From Betaproteobacteria bacterium (GTDB taxonomy: Bacteria; Pseudomonadota; Gammaproteobacteria; Burkholderiales; SG8-41): 19,394 nt of DNA. Numbering within the stretch: the first letter of the stretch is position 1; every line of letters starts with the position of its first letter. Under the pieces are notes generated by a model. It was not told the origin of the DNA. It saw only the letters and a list, made by a program, of their open reading frames with translations, and searched no databases. The position numbers were made by a program, and so were the translations under genes. Shown in pieces: positions 1-9,622 of this stretch. Where the stretch lies: positions 1-19,394 of the forward strand of contig JANYDM010000173.1 in assembly GCA_025363575.1 (NCBI GenBank), read 5' to 3'.

Positions 1-371
1 GCGGGATCCTGAAACGATGCATCGGTATGCCACAGCCGGTTCGCGAGCGAGTACGCGCGCTTGCGGTCGTCGGCGGTACGGATGCTGCCCGTTTCATCGA
101 TGTTCGAAATATCCGAGATCGCATCGTTGTCGAAGCGGTTCCTGGCCAGCGCGGCAATGCCGGGCTTCATATGCAGCGGGCCGCCGAAGCGCTGCGCGAA
201 GTCGAGTTGCTCTGCGTCGGTAAACGGCTGATTGCGAAATACCAGCACGCCATGTTCATCCATCCCGCCGACCAGTTGATCGAGGGTGGCGCGGTCGAAT
301 ATTTGCCGCAAGTCAAGCGGACTCACTTCAGCGCCGATATGCGGGTGCAGTTTACGAAAGGTTACAGTCAT
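1..371 (-). CDS. TauD/TfdA-family 2-oxoglutarate-dependent dioxygenase, N-terminal part
   Basis: The minus-strand reading frame starts at ATG 371 and runs off the window edge, giving the first 123 residues of a family that is usually about 280-300 long. The segment WHTDASFQDP (residues 114-123) carries the HxD pair (His115, Asp117) that binds Fe(II) in TauD/TfdA enzymes. The preceding text (SDISNIDETG, then ANRLWHTD) is the familiar TfdA-like pattern. These enzymes couple oxidative decarboxylation of 2-oxoglutarate to hydroxylation of a substrate such as a sulfonate or aryloxyalkanoate. The substrate cannot be read here because the C-terminal half, with the distal His and the 2-oxoglutarate-binding Arg, is missing. 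A good GAGGAG ribosome site lies just upstream, at about 379-384. The gene follows the class II aldolase gene by 65 nt on the same strand, so the two are probably co-transcribed. Confidence 0.9.
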   Translation of the reverse strand, partial: MTVTFRKLHPHIGAEVSPLDLRQIFDRATLDQLVGGMDEHGVLVFRNQPFTDAEQLDFAQRFGGPLHMKPGIAALARNRFDNDAISDISNIDETGSIRTADDRKRAYSLANRLWHTDASFQDP

Positions 372-436
372 CGTCGATCTCCTCGGCGGGAACGTTGCCC
401 GCCAGTCAATTGGTAAATACGGAGCGCGCGGTTGCG

Positions 437-1231
437 TCAGTCGGCATATCCGGGCAGGTCGCGGTCAAGCACGCGCATCATTGCTTCGAAGTACAAACGC
501 TCGCGGTCGGCGTGAGAGTGCTTGTCATGCCGCATCGGCCGCTGCACCTTGGCCACGATTTCGTCCGCAATGATTTCGAGCTCGCGTCCGGTGCTCATCG
601 CGAGCACCTGCGCGCGGCACACGCGCTCGAGCATGTAAAGCCGCCGATAGGCTTGCGCGATCGTCGCGCCGACCACCAGCACGCCGTGATTTTTCATGAA
701 CATCGCCTGCTGGTCGCCGATCAGATGCGCGAGGCGTTCGCCTTCTTCGAGCGTGTCGGCATTGCCCGCGTAATGGTCGTCGTAGCAAATGCGGTGGTGA
801 AAGTACGCGGCGGTCTGGCTTGCTGGCACGAGACGGTTGTCTTTCAGCATATTGAGCGCGACCGCCCACGTCTGATGTGTATGCAGCACGACGCGCGCGC
901 CGCTGATGCGATGAATCGGCGCGTGGATGCATTGCGCGGACAATTCGACGTCGCCTTCGCCTTCGAGTGTTTTACCCGACTCGTCCCATACGATCATGTC
1001 GCGCGCGCGCGCTTCGGACCAATGCAGGCCGAACGGTAATATTAAATAGCGGTCTTCGCTGCCCGGCACTGTCACCGTGAAATGATTGTCGATGCCCTGC
1101 TCGAGGTCGTGCAGCACCGCGAGACGATGCGCGGCCGCGAGATGAATCTTCGCTTCTTTGACCGGATCGATTTCGCGCGCGGCGGATAGTGGATGGACGG
1201 ACAATCGGGCAGCTCCGAAGGAGGAACGCAT
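437..1231 (-). CDS. class II aldolase/adducin-family protein
   Basis: 264 residues if read from ATG 1231. The fold family is supported by HTHQTW at residues 117-122 (two zinc-ligand histidines, His117 and His119) and by KNHGVLVVG at 180-188 (third histidine, His182), at the usual spacing. GIDNHFTVTVPG (46-57) is the conserved substrate-loop region. Relatives cleave or epimerise sugar phosphates or act on other hydroxy-oxo acids; many family members of this length have no assigned substrate, so I give none. It is the first gene of a minus-strand pair with the TauD-type dioxygenase. The start is doubtful: an extended -10 box ends 2 nt upstream of this ATG, which would put the transcript 5' end inside the coding frame. 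A TTG at 1204 with GGAG 8 nt upstream would give 255 residues and fits that promoter better. Confidence 0.88.
   Translation of the reverse strand: MRSSFGAARLSVHPLSAAREIDPVKEAKIHLAAAHRLAVLHDLEQGIDNHFTVTVPGSEDRYLILPFGLHWSEARARDMIVWDESGKTLEGEGDVELSAQCIHAPIHRISGARVVLHTHQTWAVALNMLKDNRLVPASQTAAYFHHRICYDDHYAGNADTLEEGERLAHLIGDQQAMFMKNHGVLVVGATIAQAYRRLYMLERVCRAQVLAMSTGRELEIIADEIVAKVQRPMRHDKHSHADRERLYFEAMMRVLDRDLPGYAD
1202..1216 (-). promoter_or_regulatory. alternative translation start (GGAG + TTG) of the class II aldolase
   Basis: On the minus strand GGAG occupies 1216-1213, followed after 8 nt by TTG at 1204-1202, in frame with the aldolase. The ATG at 1231 has no clear Shine-Dalgarno sequence. This site is a candidate for the true start, since it lies downstream of the transcription start expected from the -10 box at 1234-1239. 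Confidence 0.45.
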
Positions 1232-1233
1232 CC

Positions 1234-1242
1234 ATTATAGCA
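1234..1242 (-). promoter_or_regulatory. extended -10 promoter of the aldolase-dioxygenase operon
   Basis: The minus strand reads TGCTATAAT: a consensus TATAAT preceded by the TGn extension. No TTGACA-like -35 is visible at 16-18 nt spacing, which is normal for extended -10 promoters. The expected transcription start is about 7 nt past the box, near 1226-1228, inside the nominal first codons of the aldolase. Confidence 0.55.
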
Positions 1243-1343
1243 ACGCCTTGCGTCGACGCGCGCCGCTGCCGGGCGCGGGCGCGGCTGTTAGCCCCAAGTA
1301 TGGTCATCAGCGGCGCACTACGGACTACACCCTGGGCCGATTA

Positions 1344-1358
1344 TTTTGATGATCAAAA
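1344..1358. promoter_or_regulatory. perfect 15-nt palindrome, candidate operator
   Basis: TTTTGAT-G-ATCAAAA is a perfect inverted repeat with a single central base, in an A+T-rich patch of an otherwise G+C-rich region. It sits about 113 nt from the aldolase ATG and 145 nt from the zwf ATG. The shape suits a homodimeric repressor such as a GntR- or LacI-type protein. It does not match the HexR site known from pseudomonad zwf promoters (TTGT-N7/8-ACAA). No regulator gene is visible nearby. Confidence 0.4.
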
Positions 1359-1502
1359 ACTGCGAGCCCGCGCGCTGGACGGGATTGCCGACGCAGAATT
1401 CGCGGAACTATCCGGCTCCAATTAAGCTCACATGTGCTGTGGAGGCAGCGGTCACGCGCCGCCAGCGGTTACAGGAAGGCACATAAAGGACGGGCACATA
1501 AG

Positions 1503-2897
1503 ATGGCAGAACCTGTTGCGGACGCGTTCGTTTTTTTCGGCGCCACCGGCGACCTGGCTTACAAGAAAATATTCCCCGCGCTGCAGGCCATGATCCGGCG
1601 CGGCGATTTCAATGTGCCGCTTATCGGCATGGGCCGCTCGGGGTGGACGCTCGACAAACTGCGCGAACGCGCGCGCGCGAGCCTGGAGCACAACGGCGGC
1701 ATCGATGCGGATGCATTCTCCAAATTGTCGGCGCAGCTTCGGTACGTCGATGGCGACTACGCCGATCCTGCGACCTACCGCAAACTGCACCAGGCGCTCA
1801 ATGGCGCCGCGCGTCCGCTGCATTACCTGGCGATTCCGCCGAGCATGTTCGCGACCGTGGTGCAGGGACTCGCGCACGCCGGATGCGCCAGGGATGCGCG
1901 CGTAATCCTTGAAAAGCCGTTCGGGCGTGACCTCGCGTCGGCACAAGCGCTGAATCAAACCTTGCACGAGGTCTTTCCCGAATCGGCGGTGTTCCGCATC
2001 GATCATTATCTGGGCAAAGAGGCGGTCCAGAACCTCTTGTATTTCCGCTTTGCGAATGCTTTTCTCGAACCGATCTGGAATCGCAACTACATCGACAATG
2101 TGCAGATCACCATGGCCGAGAGCTTCGGCGTGCAGGGCCGCGGCAGCTTCTATGAGGAAGTCGGAACGATCCGCGACGTGGTGCAGAACCATCTGCTGCA
2201 AGTGACCGCTTTGCTCGCGATGGATGCGCCGGTCGGGCATGATCCGGAGTCGATGCGCGCCGAGAAGCTGCGGTTGTTCCGCGCGATGCGGCCGTTCGAC
2301 CCGAAACATGCGGTGCGCGGCCAGTTTCTCGGCTATCGCAATGAACCGGGCGTGGCTCCCGGTTCACAGGTCGAGACCTTCGTCGCGCTGTGCCTGCATA
2401 TCGACACGTGGCGCTGGGCCGGCGTGCCGTTTTATATTCGGGCCGGCAAATGCCTCGCCGTCACCAGCACCGAAGTGACGGTGAACCTGAAATGCCCGCC
2501 GCTTGCGATCTTCGACGAAATCCAGCCGGCGCGGTCGAATTACTTCCGCTTTCGCTTGAGCCCCGATGTGGTCATCTCGGCGGGCGCGCGCGTCAAACAA
2601 CCGGGTGAAGCCATGCGCGGTGAGTCGGTCGAATTGATCGCGCATCAATGTCCGCGCGGTGAGAAGTCGCCGTACGAACGGCTCGTGGGCGACGCGATGC
2701 GCGGCGACGCGTCACTATTCACGCGCGACGACAGCGTCGAAGCCGCGTGGCGCGTGGTCGAGCCGATTCTCGGCAACGACATAGCGCTTTCTGAATACGC
2801 GCCCGGCACGTGGGGGCCGACGGGCGCGGCGGCAGTAGTTGCCGGAGCCGAGGGTTGGCACAATCCGCAACCCGCAGCGCCTTCACCATGCCCATGA
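1503..2897 (+). CDS. zwf: glucose-6-phosphate dehydrogenase
   Basis: 464 residues, in the usual range for bacterial G6PD. It oxidises glucose-6-P to 6-phosphogluconolactone in the cytoplasm, the entry step of the oxidative pentose-phosphate pathway. [10 protein letters not shown] at residues 13-22 is the N-terminal dinucleotide-binding loop. EKPFG at 137-141 is the conserved EKPFG motif. RIDHYLGKE at 165-173 is the active-site signature, followed by [16 protein letters not shown] (224-233) and WRWAGVPFY (303-311) are further family blocks. GMGRSG at 42-47 retains an Arg after the second strand, compatible with NADP use. I chose ATG 1503 because the Rossmann motif begins just after it. The frame stays open back to a GTG at 1434, but that would add 23 basic, non-conserved residues. 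First gene of a five-gene sugar-phosphate operon; tal follows after 28 nt. Confidence 0.96.
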   Translation: MAEPVADAFVFFGATGDLAYKKIFPALQAMIRRGDFNVPLIGMGRSGWTLDKLRERARASLEHNGGIDADAFSKLSAQLRYVDGDYADPATYRKLHQALNGAARPLHYLAIPPSMFATVVQGLAHAGCARDARVILEKPFGRDLASAQALNQTLHEVFPESAVFRIDHYLGKEAVQNLLYFRFANAFLEPIWNRNYIDNVQITMAESFGVQGRGSFYEEVGTIRDVVQNHLLQVTALLAMDAPVGHDPESMRAEKLRLFRAMRPFDPKHAVRGQFLGYRNEPGVAPGSQVETFVALCLHIDTWRWAGVPFYIRAGKCLAVTSTEVTVNLKCPPLAIFDEIQPARSNYFRFRLSPDVVISAGARVKQPGEAMRGESVELIAHQCPRGEKSPYERLVGDAMRGDASLFTRDDSVEAAWRVVEPILGNDIALSEYAPGTWGPTGAAAVVAGAEGWHNPQPAAPSPCP

Positions 2898-2914
2898 AGT
2901 GATCGCCGTCAACC

Positions 2915-2920
2915 AAGGAG
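2915..2920 (+). promoter_or_regulatory. ribosome binding site fixing the tal start
   Basis: AAGGAG lies 5 nt before ATG 2926. It decides against the longer open frame that begins at 2839 inside the end of zwf. Confidence 0.8.
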
Positions 2921-2925
2921 TAAGC

Positions 2926-4017
2926 ATGTACAAGAACAAGCCCCGGCAACTGCACGACCTCGGCCAAAGCCTGTGGCTCGACAATATCACGCGCGAGATG
3001 CTCGACGACGGAACCTTGCGCCGCTACATCGACGAGTTCGCGGTGACCGGACTGACTTCGAACCCGACGATCTTCGACGAGGCGATCGGCAAATCCGGCG
3101 CTTATGACGAAGGCATACACGAAAAAGCCCGCGCCGGCAAATCCGGCGAAGCGCTGTTCATGGAGCTCGCGCTCGAAGACCTGCGCCGCGCCGCGGATCT
3201 GTTCCGGCCGGTTTTCGACGCCACCGGCGGCATTGATGGCTGGGTGTCGATGGAAGTCTCGCCGCTGCTCGCGAACGACACGACAAAAAGCATCGCCGCG
3301 GCAAAGCAGATTTACGCTGACGCCGGCCGGCCGAACTTGTTCGTCAAGATTCCCGGGACACCGGAAGGCGTTCCCGCAATCGAGGAATCGATTTTCTCCG
3401 GCGTGCCGATCAATGTCACTTTACTGTTCTCTCGCGAGCAGTATGTCGCCGCGGCCCAAGCTTATCTGCGCGGCATCGAACGCCGCATTGCCGCCGGCCT
3501 CGATCCGCGCATCGCTTCGGTTGCTTCGTTGTTTGTCAGCCGCTGGGACAAGGCCGTGAGCGACAAGGTGCCCGCCGAATTGCGCAACAAGCTTGGCATT
3601 GCGATCGGCGCGCGCACCTATCGCGCTTACCGCGAGCTGCTGGCATCGGCGCGCTGGCGCAAGCTCGCCGCTGCCGGCGCGCGACCGCAGCGGCTGCTCT
3701 GGGCAAGCACGGGCACCAAAGACCCGAAGGCGCCTGATACGCTCTACATCGATGCGCTCGCAGCGCCCGGCACCATCGACACCATTCCCGAGAAAACGCT
3801 GCGCGCATTTGCCGCGCACGGCGAGTTGAAAGGCGTGATGGCCGATGACGGCGGTGACGCCGAAGCGATGGTGGCGCGCTTCACCCGGGCCGGCATCGAT
3901 GTCGACTCGCTTGCAAGACAACTACAGGACGACGGCGCGCAGGCGTTTGTGAAGTCGTGGCAAGAGCTGTTGCAGCGTATCGCCGACAAACGCGAAGCGC
4001 TCGCCGCGGCGAGCTGA
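2926..4017 (+). CDS. tal: transaldolase (long type)
   Basis: 363 residues, matching the longer transaldolase class (about 360-380) rather than the E. coli TalB class (about 317). It transfers a dihydroxyacetone unit between sedoheptulose-7-P and glyceraldehyde-3-P in the non-oxidative pentose-phosphate pathway. GLTSNPTIFDEAI at residues 42-54 is the N-terminal family signature. NLFVKIPGTPEG at 137-148 carries the Schiff-base lysine, Lys141. LLWASTGTKDP at 257-267 is the C-terminal conserved block. The start at ATG 2926 is supported by AAGGAG 5 nt upstream. It lies between zwf and pgi. The TGA stop is followed by four sense codons and then the pgi ATG in the same frame, which recalls the fused Tal-Pgi enzymes known in some bacteria. 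Confidence 0.95.
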   Translation: MYKNKPRQLHDLGQSLWLDNITREMLDDGTLRRYIDEFAVTGLTSNPTIFDEAIGKSGAYDEGIHEKARAGKSGEALFMELALEDLRRAADLFRPVFDATGGIDGWVSMEVSPLLANDTTKSIAAAKQIYADAGRPNLFVKIPGTPEGVPAIEESIFSGVPINVTLLFSREQYVAAAQAYLRGIERRIAAGLDPRIASVASLFVSRWDKAVSDKVPAELRNKLGIAIGARTYRAYRELLASARWRKLAAAGARPQRLLWASTGTKDPKAPDTLYIDALAAPGTIDTIPEKTLRAFAAHGELKGVMADDGGDAEAMVARFTRAGIDVDSLARQLQDDGAQAFVKSWQELLQRIADKREALAAAS

Positions 4018-4029
4018 ATTAATCTTTCC

Positions 4030-5681
<1,652 letters not shown>

Positions 5682-5685
<4 letters not shown>

Positions 5686-7334
5686 GCACGCAAGTGAGCG
5701 CGCTGGCCGGCAAGCCCGCCCAGGCTGCTGAGCTCGTTGACGTTTCGAAGCTCGTCGCTGCGTATTACAGCGTGCAGCCCGACCCGGCGGTGGCCGCGCA
5801 GCGCGTGTCGTTCGGCACGTCAGGTCATCGTGGCTCGTCGTTCGACGCGAGCTTCAACGAAGCGCACGTGCTCGCAATCAGCCAGGCGATCTGCCTGTAT
5901 CGTCGTGCGCAAGGCATCGACGGGCCGTTGTTTATCGGCATCGACACGCACGCGCTGTCGCTGCCGGCGTATCAAAGCGCGCTTGAAGTACTCGCTGCCA
6001 ACGGCGTCAACGTAATGATCAGCAAGGGTGGTGAATTCACGCCGACCCCGGCTGTTTCACACGCGATTCTGGTTTACAACCGCGGCCGCAAGTCCGCGCT
6101 CGCCGACGGTATCGTCGTCACGCCGTCGCATAATCCACCTGACAACGGCGGCTTTAAGTACAACCCGCCGAATGGCGGCCCCGCCGATACCGGCGTCACG
6201 GGATGGATCGAATTAAAAGCAAATGCGCTGCTCGAAGCACAACTCAAGGAAGTGCGCCGCATTGCATTCGAAGACGCGCGGTGCGCGTCTACCACGCGCG
6301 AGCACGATTTTCTCGAAGCCTACGTGAGCGATCTTGGCAACGTGATCGATCTCCCGGCGATCAGCGCTTCCGGCATTCGCATGGGCGTCGATCCGCTCGG
6401 CGGCGCCGGCGTGCACTACTGGGCGCGCATCGCCGAGCGTTACAAGCTCGATTTATCCGTCGTCAGCGACCAGGTCGATCCGACCTTCGGCTTCATGAGT
6501 CTGGATTGGGACGGCCGCATCCGCATGGACCCTTCGTCCGTCTATGCCCTGCAGCGGCTGATCGGTTTGAAGGATCGCTACGACATTGCTTTTGCGTGCG
6601 ACACCGACCACGATCGCCACGGCATTGTGACGCCAGGCGCCGGGCTGCTGCCGCCCAACCATTATCTGGCGGTGGCAATCGACTATCTGTTCCGCAACCG
6701 CCCACGCTGGAGCGAGTCCGCGGCGGTCGGCAAAACTGTCGTCAGCAGCGCGCTAATCGACCGCGTGACCGCGAGACTGCGCCGCAAGCTTTATGAAGTT
6801 CCAGTCGGTTTCAAATGGTTCGTCGAAGGACTTTTCGATGGATCGCTCGCTTTCGCCGGCGAGGAAAGCGCCGGCATGAGCTTCAGTCGTATGGATGGCA
6901 CAGTGTGGACGACCGACAAGGATGGCATCGTGCCGGCGCTGCTGGCGGCCGAGATTACAGCGCGCACCGGCCGCGATCCCGGCGCACTGTATCGCGATCT
7001 TACGCGCGACCTTGGCGCGCCCGTGGCCGACCGCGTCGAGGCGACGGCCACGGTCCGGCAGAAGCAAAAGCTCGCGAAACTGGCGCCGGCGCAGGTGCAG
7101 ATCACAGATCTGGGCGGTGAAAAAATCGACAGCGTGCTCGACCGCGCGCCGGGCAACGGCGCCCCGATCGGCGGCATCAAATTGATCGCTGCCAGCGGCT
7201 GGTTCGCCGCGCGGCCGTCAGGCACCGAGAATATCTACAAGATCTATGCGGAAAGTTTCCGCGGCGAGGATCATCTGCGCAACCTGCTGCGCGAAGCGCA
7301 GAGCATCGTCGACCGCGCGCTGGAAGAGCACTGA
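5682..7334 (+). CDS. pgm: phosphoglucomutase (alpha-D-glucose phosphate specific)
   Basis: 550 residues, close to E. coli Pgm (546). It interconverts glucose-1-P and glucose-6-[10 protein letters not shown] at residues 43-51 is the N-terminal family block. [14 protein letters not shown] at 147-160 holds the phosphoserine, Ser149. DTDHDRHG at 307-314 is the metal-binding loop. GEESAGMSF at 393-401 is the sugar-binding loop. [10 protein letters not shown] at 511-520 is the C-terminal phosphate-binding loop. The GTG start overlaps the pgi TGA in GTGA and has GAGG 8 nt upstream, so the two are probably translationally coupled. It lies between pgi and tkt. Within this window a possible source of its glucose-1-P substrate is the GH94 phosphorylase-like protein at 13719-17618. 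Confidence 0.96.
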
Positions 7335-7379
7335 CGCGAGCGGTTCGCGCGCCGCTGTCGATATCTGTTGCACATCATC

Positions 7380-7384
7380 AGGAG
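7380..7384 (+). promoter_or_regulatory. ribosome binding site fixing the tkt start
   Basis: AGGAG lies 5 nt before ATG 7390. It selects this start over the open frame that extends back to 7246 inside pgm. Confidence 0.8.
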
Positions 7385-7389
7385 CGAGC

Positions 7390-9477
7390 ATGCCGGACGA
7401 CCTCGATCAACTGTGTATCAACACCATCCGCTTTCTGTCGGTGGACGCCGTGCAGAAAGCGCAGAGCGGACATCCGGGCATGCCGCTCGGCGCGGCGCCG
7501 ATGGCGTACGCGCTGTGGACGCGGCTGCTCAAACACAATCCACGCAATCCCGACTGGTTCGATCGCGATCGTTTCGTGCTCTCTGCCGGCCACGGTTCGA
7601 TGCTGCTCTACAGTCTGCTGCATCTGACCGGTTACGATCTGTCGCTCGACGACATCAAACACTTTCGCCAGTTCGGCAGTAAAGCGCCGGGACATCCGGA
7701 GCGCGGGCATACGCCGGGCGTGGAGACGACCACCGGGCCGCTCGGGCAGGGTTTTGCCAATGCCATTGGCATGGCGATTGCCGAAGCGCAGCTTGCGGCG
7801 CGCTACAACCGTCCCGGATTTAACGTGATCGATCACGCGACCTTTGCGCTCGTCAGCGACGGCGATTTGATGGAAGGCGTGGCGTCGGAGGCGGCTTCGC
7901 TGGCCGGGCATCTCAAGCTCGGCAAGCTCACTTTTTTGTACGACGACAATTACGTGACACTCGCTGCCGGTACCGGCATCACCTTCTCGGAAGATCGCGC
8001 GCGCCGCTTCGAATCGTACGGCTGGCATACGATTTCCGTCGCGGATGGCAACGACCTCGCCGCGCTCAACGCCGCGCTGCAAGCAGCACGCGTCGAAACG
8101 GCGCGGCCGACGCTCATCCTGGTGCGCACGCACATCGGCTACGGTTCGCCGCACAAGCACGACAGCTTCGAAGCGCACGGCTCGCCGCTCGGCGCGGACG
8201 AAGTGCGTCTGACCAAGCAAAATCTTGGCTGGCCGACCGCGCCGCCGTTCCTGATTCCTGAAGCGGCGCTCGCGCATTTCCGCGAAGCGCTGGCGCGCGG
8301 CGCGCGCGACGAGGCAGCGTGGACCGGGCGCATGGCGGCGTACACTCGAGCGTTCCCCGAATTGGCGGAGGAGTTGCGGCGCAGCGTGCGCGGCGAACTG
8401 GCGCCCGGGTGGGACACCGATATTCCGCTCTTCCCCGCTGACGCTAAAGGCATGGCGACGCGCGTCGCGTCGGGCAAAGTCATGAACGCGGTAGCGCCGC
8501 GGGTGCCGGCGCTGACCGGCGGCTCAGCGGACCTCGATCCGTCCACTCACACCGCGTTGAAAAGCCTCGGCGATTTCAATCCATCGCCGGGCGACGACGA
8601 TACGCAAGGCTCGAGCGGCGGCGGCTGGAGCTACGCAGGACGCAACCTGCATTTCGGCGTGCGCGAGCATGCAATGGGCGCGATCGTCAACGGCATGGCG
8701 GCGCACGGTGGAACATTGCCGTACGGCTCGACCTTCCTCATATTCTCCGACTACATGCGTCCCGCGATCCGGCTCGCCGCGCTCATGGGCTTGCACGTCG
8801 TACAGGTGTTCACGCACGACAGCATCGCGCTTGGCGAGGATGGCCCTACGCATCAGCCGGTCGAGCAGTTGGCTGCGCTGCGCGCGATTCCGCATCTGAC
8901 CGTGATCCGCCCCGGCGACGCCAACGAAACGGCGGTCGCCTGGCGTGTCGCGCTCGAGACGCGCGATCGTCCGGTGGTGATTGTGCTAAGCCGGCAAGAG
9001 GTGCCGACACTCGATCGCAGCCGCTATGCGCCGGCGGATGGCTTGCGCCGCGGCGCGTACGTGCTCTCCGATGCGGCCGATGGCAAGCCCGCGCTGATCC
9101 TGATCGCGAGCGGCTCGGAAGTCGGCCTGATCGTCGCCGCCGCCGAGCGCCTGCAAGCTCAGGGAATCGCGGTGCGGTGCGTGTCGATGCCGAGCTGGGA
9201 ATTGTTCGATGCTCTGCCGCAACCTGAGCGCGACGCCGTACTGTCGCCGTCGATCCGCGCGCGCCTGGCAGTCGAAGCGGGCGTGGCGCAGGGCTGGCAC
9301 CGCTACGTCGGCGCTGGGGGCGACGTTGTGAGCGTGGAGCGATTCGGCGCGTCCGCGCCGGCGGAAGTATTGCTGCGTGAATATGGTTTCAGCGTCGACA
9401 ACGTCTGTGCGCGGGCAAAGAAGCTGCTGTCTGATGGAGATTACAATGCAACACCATCCTCAGGACCTCGTACATGA
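7390..9477 (+). CDS. tkt: transketolase
   Basis: 695 residues, a full-length bacterial transketolase. It moves two-carbon ketol units between pentose, hexose and erythrose phosphates using thiamine diphosphate. SGHPGMPLG at residues 26-34 and [15 protein letters not shown] at 65-79 hold substrate and cofactor histidines (His28, His68). SDGDLMEG at 156-163 through YDDN at 184-187 is the thiamine-diphosphate/metal motif. [10 protein letters not shown] at 423-432 contains the catalytic Glu (Glu426). [14 protein letters not shown] at 481-494 is the pyrimidine-domain signature. The start at 7390 has AGGAG 5 nt upstream. The gene sits 55 nt after pgm. It is the last recognisable gene of the plus-strand operon, and its 3' end faces gnd. 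Confidence 0.96.
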   Translation: MPDDLDQLCINTIRFLSVDAVQKAQSGHPGMPLGAAPMAYALWTRLLKHNPRNPDWFDRDRFVLSAGHGSMLLYSLLHLTGYDLSLDDIKHFRQFGSKAPGHPERGHTPGVETTTGPLGQGFANAIGMAIAEAQLAARYNRPGFNVIDHATFALVSDGDLMEGVASEAASLAGHLKLGKLTFLYDDNYVTLAAGTGITFSEDRARRFESYGWHTISVADGNDLAALNAALQAARVETARPTLILVRTHIGYGSPHKHDSFEAHGSPLGADEVRLTKQNLGWPTAPPFLIPEAALAHFREALARGARDEAAWTGRMAAYTRAFPELAEELRRSVRGELAPGWDTDIPLFPADAKGMATRVASGKVMNAVAPRVPALTGGSADLDPSTHTALKSLGDFNPSPGDDDTQGSSGGGWSYAGRNLHFGVREHAMGAIVNGMAAHGGTLPYGSTFLIFSDYMRPAIRLAALMGLHVVQVFTHDSIALGEDGPTHQPVEQLAALRAIPHLTVIRPGDANETAVAWRVALETRDRPVVIVLSRQEVPTLDRSRYAPADGLRRGAYVLSDAADGKPALILIASGSEVGLIVAAAERLQAQGIAVRCVSMPSWELFDALPQPERDAVLSPSIRARLAVEAGVAQGWHRYVGAGGDVVSVERFGASAPAEVLLREYGFSVDNVCARAKKLLSDGDYNATPSSGPRT

Positions 9478-9622
9478 CACAGCAGATGCGCTTCGAGGGG
9501 ACTTACGCTCACCCGCGGCGCGCTTAACGACACGCGTGGCGGCGGCGGCTTCGGCGCCATCGAAGATGGCGAGCACGTCGGGCGCATTCGGCGCGGCACC
9601 CGAGGCGTACCGCTCATTCTGA
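9446..9622 (+). CDS. possible small ORF bridging the tkt-gnd junction
   Basis: A 58-residue frame starts at ATG 9446 with GGAG 6 nt upstream. It overlaps the last 32 nt of tkt in another frame and ends 9 nt into the convergent gnd 3' end. The product begins [19 protein letters not shown] and continues as a basic Ala/Ser-rich tail. I recognise no family, signal peptide or membrane segment. The ribosome site and near-exact fit to the gap are suggestive, but low complexity and G+C-rich composition make a chance frame at least as likely. Confidence 0.2.
   Translation: MQHHPQDLVHDTADALRGDLRSPAARLTTRVAAAASAPSKMASTSGAFGAAPEAYRSF
9555..9571. terminator. hairpin between convergent tkt and gnd
   Basis: CGCCATC-GAA-GATGGCG is a perfect 7-bp stem with a 3-nt loop in the 136-nt gap between tkt and gnd. 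There is no T-run on either side, so it is not a canonical intrinsic terminator. It may still act as a bidirectional barrier or an RNA 3'-end structure. Confidence 0.3.

Larger units (their letters stand above)
1232..1502. other. divergent intergenic region between the aldolase operon and zwf
   Basis: 271 nt without a convincing gene. It holds the minus-strand extended -10 box at its left edge and a perfect palindrome near the centre. For zwf only a weak pair is visible (TTGCCG at 1385-1390, TATCCG at 1409-1414, spacing 18), so I do not call a zwf promoter. AAAGGA at 1485-1490 is a plausible zwf ribosome site, 12 nt before its ATG. Confidence 0.6.

Noticed and set aside
1218..1224. AAGGAGG on the plus strand
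   Set aside because: It is a textbook Shine-Dalgarno sequence, but no ATG, GTG or TTG with a meaningful frame follows at the right distance. It lies inside the aldolase gene on the other strand.
1434..1502. Upstream extension of zwf to a GTG at 1434
   Set aside because: The added 23 residues are basic and unlike any G6PD N-terminus. The dinucleotide motif sits at the expected distance from ATG 1503.
2839..2925. Upstream extension of tal into zwf
   Set aside because: A strong AAGGAG site points to ATG 2926, and the extension overlaps zwf coding sequence by about 60 nt.
7339..7356. Hairpin AGCGG-N8-CCGCT after pgm as a terminator
   Set aside because: Five G+C base pairs with no T-run in a G+C-rich gap of 55 nt are expected by chance, and tkt is best explained as part of the same operon.
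7246..7389. Upstream extension of tkt into pgm
   Set aside because: It overlaps the conserved end of pgm in another frame. AGGAG and ATG 7390 give the normal transketolase N-terminus.
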